NCBI GenBank assembly: GCA_958296115.1
Contig: OY282442.1
Location: forward strand, 902,001 to 966,000
Origin: an uncultured Dehalococcoidia bacterium
GTDB lineage: Bacteria; Chloroflexota; Dehalococcoidia; Lucifugimonadales; CAJWER01
Direction of reading: 5' to 3'
Length of the DNA stretch: 64,000 nucleotides
The position numbers were made by a program, and so were the translations under genes. Numbering within the stretch: position 1 is the stretch's first letter; every line of letters begins with the position of its first letter. The notes below the pieces were generated by a model. It was not told the origin of the DNA. It was given only the letters and a program-made list of their open reading frames with translations, and made no database searches. Positions 57,975 to 64,000 of the stretch are shown here, piece after piece.

Positions 57975-59096
57975 TCACGCGGACTGAGCGTCCATCTCGC
58001 GGCGTATCCGGGCGGGCGCGTCGCCGCGCAGGGTTTCGTATGAGCGTATCTGGAGCGAGCGGTCGGCGATTGGGAGCGCAACCCTGACTCCGCCGCGCCT
58101 GTGGGACTCGCGGAGGGCGATGGCGATTTCGAGGGCGGCGCGGCCGTCCTCGCCGGACGCCTTCGGCTGGCGGCCAGTCTGCGCGGACTCTATCAGGTCT
58201 TCGACTATGGTGAGGCCGGTGCCCTGCATCCTGGCGGGCATTGGTACGGGGTATCGCATGGGGGGCGCGCCTCGCCGCTGGGCTGCCTGGTCGCGGGAGT
58301 CCGTGCGGTACACGGTGTATTCGGCGGGGCCTTCCCGGCACACGATGCGGCCGTTCTCGCATATCACGTCTATCTCGCCGCGGGCGACCGTCCCGCAGTC
58401 CGTGGTCCTGGCGAATGCGCGGACTCCGTTGTCGAAGGCGAGGTATGCGTTGCCTGGGATGTCGGCGTCTCCGGCGGCTGCCTCGTCGGACTCCATCTCG
58501 CCGAAGACCCACTCCACGTCGCCGCCTGCGAGGAATCGGATGATGTCGAAGAGGTGGCTGCCGTTGTGCGAGATTCCGCAAGGGAAGTTCGCGGTAACCT
58601 GGAGCGTGGCGCCGAGCTCGCCGGAGTCCAAAATGCGCCGCGCTTCGGTGTAGGAAGGCATCCAGCGCCTCGCGGTGTTGACGGCGAAGGCGACGTTGTT
58701 CTCGCGGCAGGCGTCCACCATGTCGTCGGCCTCGGCGAGGCTGAAGGATATGGGCTTTTCGGCCCAGATAGCCTTCACGCCTGCTCGCGCGGCGTCCTGG
58801 ACGATGGCGGACCTGATAGCGGCGGTGGTGGTTACGCTGACCAGGTCGGGGCGCTCCTCTTCGAGCATCTCGCGGTAGTCGGCGTAGAGACGGTCTTCGG
58901 ACAGGCCCCAGCGCTGCCCGAATAGGGCGCGCTGCTCGTCGTGGGGGTCTGCGCCCGCCACGAGCTCGGTGTGGGGCGAGTAGAAGTAGCTGGGCCCGTG
59001 GCAGTACGGCAGATAGACAGTGCCGCCGTACCGAACCTCGTCGTCGTAGGTGCTGCCCATTCGTCCAAGCCCGATGACTGCGGCGCGGTAGGTCAT
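57975..59096 (-). CDS. Gfo/Idh/MocA family oxidoreductase
   Basis: A 373-residue Gfo/Idh protein with VIGLGRMGS (8-16), IWAEKPISFSLAEADD (EKP loop), and SHNGSHLFDII with the catalytic His. Its start pattern (GRMG-S-TYDDEV) resembles the Gfo/Idh protein at 25730 (GRMG-GFIDNEV). It precedes the MFS/spermidine synthase-like gene by 20 bp, so both may share a transcript, but the functions do not relate in an obvious way. Confidence 0.9.
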   Translation of the reverse strand: MTYRAAVIGLGRMGSTYDDEVRYGGTVYLPYCHGPSYFYSPHTELVAGADPHDEQRALFGQRWGLSEDRLYADYREMLEEERPDLVSVTTTAAIRSAIVQDAARAGVKAIWAEKPISFSLAEADDMVDACRENNVAFAVNTARRWMPSYTEARRILDSGELGATLQVTANFPCGISHNGSHLFDIIRFLAGGDVEWVFGEMESDEAAAGDADIPGNAYLAFDNGVRAFARTTDCGTVARGEIDVICENGRIVCREGPAEYTVYRTDSRDQAAQRRGAPPMRYPVPMPARMQGTGLTIVEDLIESAQTGRQPKASGEDGRAALEIAIALRESHRRGGVRVALPIADRSLQIRSYETLRGDAPARIRREMDAQSA

Positions 59097-59104
59097 GTCC
59101 TCTC

Positions 59105-59884
59105 CTACGTGTATTGTCCCTGCTGGGCGGGCTGGCGCAAGTCGAAAATACGTCGGCGTACCTCAAACACGAATCCGGGCAACGTCGTCTCTCCTCCGAC
59201 CGTCTCCGGGTCATGCAGGAGGTCCGGCTCCGCGCCGGGGCGGTGGATATAGACCTGCCGCTGGTAGGGGTCTATCAGCCAGGCGAGCTGGGCGCCGTTG
59301 GCGATATACCGCTCCATCTTGCGCAGCAAGGGAGCCAAGTTATCGCTGCCGGACCGTATTTCAGCCACGAACGCCGGGCACACGGTTATCGCTCCCCCGG
59401 CGGAAACGGGAGGCAGCGCAGCCACCTGCGCCGGCGACAGCCAAGATGCGTCGGCATGAACTCGCGAGCCGTCCGGGAGGCGCAGAATAGCGGTTGCCCC
59501 GTGAGCCTCGCCACCGTACTCTCTCGCCCATATTCCCAAGTCTATCCCGAGCTCCATTTCTGCAACAGAGCCGTCGCGATTCACCATGGGATTGATTACC
59601 AGCTCTCCCTCGGCGGTCAGCTCCAGGTAGAAGCCGCGCCCCTCGTTGGCCCTGTCGAAACCCTCGAACCAAGCGTCAATCTCGGCGTCGGTGAGCCGCC
59701 CAGCCGCAGATTCCATGATGGGCCGGATGTTCACCGACAGCGGGCTCAGTAGCTCGAAGCCGTCTGCATCTATGGACAGGTCAGAGTATTGGGCCGAGGC
59801 GGCGCTTGGCGCGTTTTCATAGTCCCCTGCCGCAAGGGTCGCAGGCGAGGCTGCATGTCCGGCGCGCGAAGTCGTGGTTGTCAT
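59105..59884 (-). CDS. Uma2-family restriction endonuclease-like protein
   Basis: A 259-residue Uma2 (DUF820) protein. The PD-(D/E)xK core is readable: the ADASWLSPAQ segment, FVAEIRSGSDNL (E-x-K-like EIR), and M-E-R-Y-I-ANGAQLAWLIDP. Uma2 proteins are putative nucleases often multiplied in Chloroflexota and Cyanobacteria; natural function is unknown. The canonical PD is replaced by AD here, and the Lys by Arg in EIR, so activity may be altered. Start ATG 59884. The first 45 residues are low in conserved features. Confidence 0.8.
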   Translation of the reverse strand: MTTTTSRAGHAASPATLAAGDYENAPSAASAQYSDLSIDADGFELLSPLSVNIRPIMESAAGRLTDAEIDAWFEGFDRANEGRGFYLELTAEGELVINPMVNRDGSVAEMELGIDLGIWAREYGGEAHGATAILRLPDGSRVHADASWLSPAQVAALPPVSAGGAITVCPAFVAEIRSGSDNLAPLLRKMERYIANGAQLAWLIDPYQRQVYIHRPGAEPDLLHDPETVGGETTLPGFVFEVRRRIFDLRQPAQQGQYT

Positions 59885-60044
59885 CGATCAGGCCCGCGGG
59901 TCTTCAGGATAATGGGAAGCAAGCCGCCCGGACTATAGTATTGCTTGGCGGCAAAGTCAAACCTACTGAGACACCCAATCCCCTGGAGAAGAGGGGGGCG
60001 CCTCAGCTGTGTCGAGGGCGCCATCTCCGTTATCAGGGAAAGAA

Positions 60045-60074
60045 GCGGCCCGGACTATCAGTAGTCCGGGCCGC
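60045..60074 (-). terminator. Intrinsic terminator of peptide-receptor gene
   Basis: Perfect 13-bp stem GCGGCCCGGACTA / TAGTCCGGGCCGC with a 4-nt loop, 35 bp after the stop codon at 60109. On the minus strand TTCTTTCC follows. Confidence 0.75.
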
Positions 60075-60108
60075 CTGTTTCGTTGCCTGTCTGTGCGTGC
60101 AGTCGGCG

Positions 60109-62409
60109 CTACTGGATGTTGTCGATGCCGCCTGGGAAGTAGAAGAGCTCGTTGTACCAGCCGCCTGTGTCGGAGGTGTGAGTCTCCGGGACGTTCAGGT
60201 GGTTGTTCTGGTGCAGGATGACGCCTCGCATGTAGCCCATGTGGGATACGACGCTGAGGTAGTACTTCTCGTCCGCGTGGATGCGGAAGATGTTCTTGCC
60301 GAGCTCGATGCGCTCCGGCGAGAGCGCTGGGATGGACCGGCCCTTGTGCCAGCTATCGTGCAGCACCGCCACGTTGCCCGTCGGGTCTGCGGGGTAAGTG
60401 TCCGCGGGGGCTGTGGGCTCCCAGACGGGGCTCATCTCGCAGTCGCACCGCGGCATGTATCCGTCCTCGCTGGGCACGGCGCCGTTGGGGCCGCGCTGCA
60501 TACTGCGGGGCAGGTCGGAGATGTCGGGCGAGAATGCCGGGCCTCCGCCGGTGGCGCAGCATCGCGTCCAGCTCGAGAACCAGGGGTTGGCGCCGTAGAG
60601 GGAGAAGTGGCGCAGGATAGCCAGCGGCTCCTTGCCTGGGTAGCTGAGGGTCCAGGGCGCGTTCATGTTCTTGTCCTTGAACTCGACGCCCACCTCTGCC
60701 CAGTAGTCGAGCATGAGCTGGGCGGCGTCACCCGTCTGTCCGAGCTCCGAGACGGTCCTGAAGGAGAGCCTCTCGCCCGATCCGTCGGTCCTGATCCGGT
60801 AGCCCTCTGCGTCCTTGGCGGTGTAGCCGAGGCTGTCGAGGATCTCGTTGGCCTTGTCGGGGTCGTACTCGATGTCCTTGAAGGCGTACTCTTCGCCCGG
60901 GTAGTACTGGACGGCGGGGTGCGGGACCCAGTTGTTGGGGATTCCGAGGCCGAGGTAGAGGGAGTCGTTCATGCCCTCGCGGTCAACCGCGAAGGAGAGC
61001 GCCCTCCGGAAGTCCTGCGTCCGCATGAGCTTTCCGATCTCTGCGTCCTGGTTGCAGGTTATGCAGATGCTCATGGCGATGTCGCCTGGGCCCGTGGTGG
61101 GCCAGATCTTGATTGAGAAGCTGCCCTTGTCCTGGTTGGACCTGTATAGGGGAATCTCGGACACCAGGAAGTCGCGTCCCTGGATGTCGGTCTCGCCCGC
61201 CATGCTGCGGAAGACCGCGACCTCGCGGCTCTCGACCTTGATGATCTGGATGCCGTCGTTGTAGGGAAGCTGGTTCCCGTGGGGGTCAACCTCGAAGAAG
61301 TAGGGGTTGGCGTCCATCTGGTAGAGCGTGTCGGACTCCGAGGCCAGCGTCCAGTGGCCCATCCAAGGCCAGTTGACGTGTGTGCCGTAGTTGTTCATCT
61401 GGCCCCAGAAGCGCGGCCAGTCGCCCGCCTCGGCTTCGTCTATGAGCTGCTGCAGCTTGTCGGCGTCCGCGTAGTCCTGGTGGAACTGCTTCATGTAATG
61501 CGAAGGAGAGTAGAAGCAGTAGTAGAAGGAGGTGCAGTTGGAGCCGGGCCTGACCTCGCCCTCCATCAGGATGTAGTCCGGTGTATCGAACGAGAGGGTC
61601 CAGTGGAGATCATCGACCACGGCGAACTTGACGATGTTGCCCGTGACGGAGTCGAGCCACTGTGTCTGTGGGGTCTCGTGGAGGACCTTGTTGAGGTTCA
61701 CGTCTTGCCATGCGAAGCGGACGTCTTCGATTGTCATGGGCGTGCCGTCGGACCACTTGAGGCCCTTGCGGTTGCGGAAGGTGTAGGTGCGTCCGTCCTC
61801 GCTGATCTCGAAGAACCCGACGTGCGGAAGGTGCTCAACCTCGTTGGCGTTCTTCTTGTCCCAGTAGTACCAGGAGAGCCACGCGCTGACGCCGCCGGAC
61901 CAGGTGATCCGCCGGGTTCCTCCGTAGTCGCCGATGCCGTCGGGAGGCGATACGACCTTGAACTCTTCTGGCAGCCGCTCCTCGACGGGCGGGAGCTGGC
62001 CCGCCTTGACCATCTCGGCGAACCTGGGGTTCTCGCTGAACTCGGTCGGCCTTGGACCCGTGTACTTGTAGTCCCAATAGACGCCCGGGAGCTGAGGCGC
62101 GGGCTCGTACTGGAAGTCAGCCTTGGCGTCTTCCATCGCAACCTCCTTGGTCGCGAGGGCTGGCTTGGGCGCCTGCTCTTCCTTCACGGCCGCGGCCTGC
62201 TGGAGGGGCACCTGCGTGGGCGCGGGCTTGGTGGCGGCGGGCGCCGACGTGGGCGCGGGCTGCTGCTGCGTCGTCGAGGGGGCACTGTCCGCTGGCGCGG
62301 AGGACGCTCCCGTGTCGCTGGCGTCGTCTGCGCCGCCGCACGCCAGCGCAGCCACGAGCCCAAGCGCCGCAAGCAGCGCAACTATGAATCTGAAGTTATG
62401 GAGTACCAT
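60109..62409 (-). CDS. ABC-type peptide/oligopeptide receptor lipoprotein (SBP_bac_5)
   Basis: A 766-residue extracytoplasmic solute receptor of family 5. The signal ends in lipobox LVAALAC, then a long Ala/Pro/Gln/Thr linker (about 28-90), and a type II fold with WSDGTPMTIEDVRFAWQDV, ALSFAVDREGMN, and the late LGYTAKDAEGYR motif. Family members bind peptides, nickel or sugars. The lipoprotein is unusually large. The ATG at 62409 fits GGAG 6 nt upstream better than 62415. No permease genes are adjacent. Confidence 0.85.
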   Translation of the reverse strand: MVLHNFRFIVALLAALGLVAALACGGADDASDTGASSAPADSAPSTTQQQPAPTSAPAATKPAPTQVPLQQAAAVKEEQAPKPALATKEVAMEDAKADFQYEPAPQLPGVYWDYKYTGPRPTEFSENPRFAEMVKAGQLPPVEERLPEEFKVVSPPDGIGDYGGTRRITWSGGVSAWLSWYYWDKKNANEVEHLPHVGFFEISEDGRTYTFRNRKGLKWSDGTPMTIEDVRFAWQDVNLNKVLHETPQTQWLDSVTGNIVKFAVVDDLHWTLSFDTPDYILMEGEVRPGSNCTSFYYCFYSPSHYMKQFHQDYADADKLQQLIDEAEAGDWPRFWGQMNNYGTHVNWPWMGHWTLASESDTLYQMDANPYFFEVDPHGNQLPYNDGIQIIKVESREVAVFRSMAGETDIQGRDFLVSEIPLYRSNQDKGSFSIKIWPTTGPGDIAMSICITCNQDAEIGKLMRTQDFRRALSFAVDREGMNDSLYLGLGIPNNWVPHPAVQYYPGEEYAFKDIEYDPDKANEILDSLGYTAKDAEGYRIRTDGSGERLSFRTVSELGQTGDAAQLMLDYWAEVGVEFKDKNMNAPWTLSYPGKEPLAILRHFSLYGANPWFSSWTRCCATGGGPAFSPDISDLPRSMQRGPNGAVPSEDGYMPRCDCEMSPVWEPTAPADTYPADPTGNVAVLHDSWHKGRSIPALSPERIELGKNIFRIHADEKYYLSVVSHMGYMRGVILHQNNHLNVPETHTSDTGGWYNELFYFPGGIDNIQ

Positions 62410-62573
62410 GATCATCTCCTATTTCATGGCGGATAACGCCAAGATGGGCGGGATTCTCGCACAGGTCGGCGCGTCAAGTCAAGGACTGGGTCGCCGCAAT
62501 GGGTTGCGCCGACATATTCCAATCATCCGCATCACACAAATCGCGCGAATCACAGTTCGGCGCGCCCCAAGAT

Positions 62574-62581
62574 GCTAGAAT
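62574..62581 (+). promoter_or_regulatory. Extended -10 for lysA
   Basis: TG-C-TAGAAT, TAGAAT at 62576-62581, giving about 33 nt of leader. No convincing -35. The gap 62410-62620 otherwise holds only low-complexity intergenic DNA. Confidence 0.45.
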
Positions 62582-62620
62582 ACTCTCGTACAAGAAGAAC
62601 CGACCTGCCAGGAGACCCCG

Positions 62621-63937
62621 ATGCCATTCGCAAACGCCGCCCTATTCCCCACGACCGCGGCCGTCACGGCGGACGACCACCTGTCTATCGGCGGCTGCGA
62701 CGTTGCCGGCCTTGCGGCGGAGTACGGCACGCCCCTGTACGTGTTCGACGAGGCCACCCTCCGCGGCATGTGCCGCGAGTTCGTCCATGAGTTCACGTCG
62801 CGCTACGCCAGGACTAAGGTCCTGTACGCCTCGAAAGCATACGTCAACCCGGCCCTGGCTCGGCTGGTGCATGAGGAGGGGCTGGGGATGGACGTGGTCT
62901 CCGGCGGCGAGCTGGCCGTAGCCGTTGCCGCGGGATTCCCGATGTCAGACGTCTACTTCCACGGCAACAACAAGGGCAGGGACGAGCTCGAGATGGGCGT
63001 GGACAACGGGATTGGCCGCATCGTCGTCGATAGCTTCTACGAGCTGGACATGCTGGACGAGGTGGCGGCGGCGCGCGGCAGGACCCAGGACGTGATGCTC
63101 AGGCTCTCGCCGGGGATAGACCCGCACACCCACGCGAAGACGACGACGGGGATACTGGACAGCAAGTTCGGCTTCTCGATAGAGACCGGGGACGCCGAGC
63201 TGGCGGTCAGGCAGGCCCTCGAAGCGTCCAACCTGGACTTGGTGGGTATACACTTCCACCTGGGTTCGCCGATATTCGAGCTCGAGCCGTACTCTATCGC
63301 CGTGGATACGACGCTGACCTTCCTGGCGCCCTTCCAGAAGAGCGGCCTCGACCTGCGAGAGTTCAGTCCCGGCGGCGGATTCGCCATCGGATACCTGCGT
63401 AACCAGCCGCCCCCGCCCATCTCGTCGTATGCGGAGGTGATAACCGCGACCCTCCAGCGCCGAGCCGCCGATCTTGGCTTCGGCGAGCCTCTGCTCACCA
63501 TCGAGCCGGGCCGCTCCATCGTGGGCCGAGCGGGCGTGGCCCTGTACACCGTGGGCGCGGTCAAGGACATCCCCACCGTTCGCAAGTACGTGTCCTTGGA
63601 CGGCGGAATGGGCGACAACATACGGCCTGCGCTCTACGACTCGCAGTACGAGGCCGTTGCGGCCAACCGCATGTCGGCCAAGCCCGCCGAGAAGGTTACG
63701 CTCGCGGGGAAGTACTGCGAGTCCGGCGACGTGCTCGTCCGCGACGTCGAGATGCCAGCCCTGGATACGGGCGACCTCGTCGCCATTCCCGCGTCGGGCG
63801 CATACGCCCCCTCGATGGCGAGCAACTACAACCTGAACCCGCGCCCCGCAGTGCTCATGGTTCACGAAGGCCAGGCCAGGCTGATAAGGCGGCGCGAGAC
63901 CTACGACGACATGATGGCCCTGGACGTCATCGAGTGA
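62621..63937 (+). CDS. lysA: Diaminopimelate decarboxylase
   Basis: A 438-residue fold-type III PLP enzyme, the last step of lysine synthesis. The PLP-binding Lys72 is in YASKAYVN; GIHFHLGS, GGGFAIGY, EPGRS, and KYCESGD (active-site Cys) follow in order. AGGAG lies 7 nt before the ATG at 62621. The stop TGA overlaps the start of the next gene (TGATG), so lysA is first in an operon with a probable holB. Confidence 0.93.
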   Translation: MPFANAALFPTTAAVTADDHLSIGGCDVAGLAAEYGTPLYVFDEATLRGMCREFVHEFTSRYARTKVLYASKAYVNPALARLVHEEGLGMDVVSGGELAVAVAAGFPMSDVYFHGNNKGRDELEMGVDNGIGRIVVDSFYELDMLDEVAAARGRTQDVMLRLSPGIDPHTHAKTTTGILDSKFGFSIETGDAELAVRQALEASNLDLVGIHFHLGSPIFELEPYSIAVDTTLTFLAPFQKSGLDLREFSPGGGFAIGYLRNQPPPPISSYAEVITATLQRRAADLGFGEPLLTIEPGRSIVGRAGVALYTVGAVKDIPTVRKYVSLDGGMGDNIRPALYDSQYEAVAANRMSAKPAEKVTLAGKYCESGDVLVRDVEMPALDTGDLVAIPASGAYAPSMASNYNLNPRPAVLMVHEGQARLIRRRETYDDMMALDVIE

Positions 63938-64000
63938 TGAACGCGTCGGGCTGGCGGACGATAGGAAACGAGAAGGCGGTGGCCGCCCTCCGCCGTGCGC
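63937..64000 (+). CDS. Start of DNA polymerase III delta' (HolB)-like protein, truncated
   Basis: Only 21 residues are visible: WRTIGNEKAVAALRRA, which resembles the beginning of HolB/DnaX-type clamp-loader subunits. It overlaps the lysA stop (TGATG), and continues beyond the window edge. Confidence 0.5.
   Translation, partial: MNASGWRTIGNEKAVAALRRA

Noticed and set aside
1-64000. CRISPR arrays, rRNA genes, intact insertion sequences
   Set aside because: No regularly spaced direct repeats, no rRNA sequence and no transposase gene was found in the window.

Overview
The window looks like a chromosomal segment of a GC-rich Chloroflexota bacterium, most likely the SAR202/Dehalococcoidia side of the phylum. 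Pointers are the very large GT39 plus DUF2298 ('Chlor_Arch_YYY') membrane protein, the HspR-type heat-shock regulator, several Gfo/Idh/MocA oxidoreductases, paralogous amidohydrolases, DUF1800 and NHL proteins, a phosphotriesterase-family lactonase, and soluble lipoprotein receptors. This is inferred from gene content, not from a marker phylogeny. Coding density is high, and many genes appear to start at GTG, TTG or, for rho, CTG. A recurring sigma-70 type promoter (TTGACn, 17-18 bp, TAGAAT/TATAAT) can be read in front of many genes.

Layout. 1-8.5 kb (minus strand): a truncated corrinoid protein, an NHL/DUF1800 pair, two tandem tRNA-Ser genes, and a coupled run of CehA/McbA-like hydrolase, PQQ-type sugar dehydrogenase lipoprotein and beta-lactamase-fold hydrolase. 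8.6-14.5 kb (plus): FmdB zinc ribbon, DNA polymerase III alpha, DUF2007, NHL protein, ComF. 14.6-17.2 kb is a stress block: hsp20, a cbpA-like dnaJ and hspR, with a Phd/VapC toxin-antitoxin pair lying between dnaJ and hspR. 17.3-20.5 kb: PH-domain membrane protein and two tandem amidohydrolases. 20.5-24.6 kb: orphan HicB, a rhodanese plus MoeB/ThiF operon behind an attenuator-like leader, a UXX-star type glutaredoxin that probably ends in Sec-Thr-Phe, and an SDR. 24.6-33.7 kb: PmoA-like protein, Gfo/Idh enzymes, gmd, a 1.4 kb intergenic region with a strong promoter and possible structured RNA, rho, and a Moco oxidoreductase. 33.7-46 kb: a methyltransferase remnant, the GT39-DUF2298 giant, an ORC/Cdc6-like AAA ATPase with repeats in its promoter region, a class IV aminotransferase, and the housekeeping run dnaA, (putative oriC), obgE, nadD, pyrE, phosphatase. 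46-52 kb: SDR, TPP enzyme, phosphotriesterase-like hydrolase, a cupredoxin-like lipoprotein interrupted by an in-frame TGA, and a Leu/Ile/Val-type receptor. 52.2-56.4 kb: a two-gene operon of a PHP plus SMC-like ATPase (TrlF-like) and an AlbA_2/Schlafen-type ATPase, the best candidate defence-like system. 56.4-64 kb: MFS/spermidine-synthase-like fusion, Gfo/Idh, Uma2 nuclease, peptide-type receptor, lysA and the start of a probable holB.

Most notable observations. (1) Two genes have in-frame TGA codons followed, after exactly 17 nt, by hairpins with a G-first loop, consistent with bacterial SECIS elements. One is a recognised UXX-star layout; the other would be an undescribed selenoprotein or a nonsense mutant. 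(2) A ~116-122 bp CTAG-ended MITE-like repeat occurs twice, and one copy supplies the ribosome-binding site of dnaE. (3) The MoeB/rhodanese leader carries a nearly leaderless 34-codon ORF and competing GGCTCCA arms. (4) The TrlF-like/AlbA_2 operon. (5) A putative oriC downstream of dnaA.
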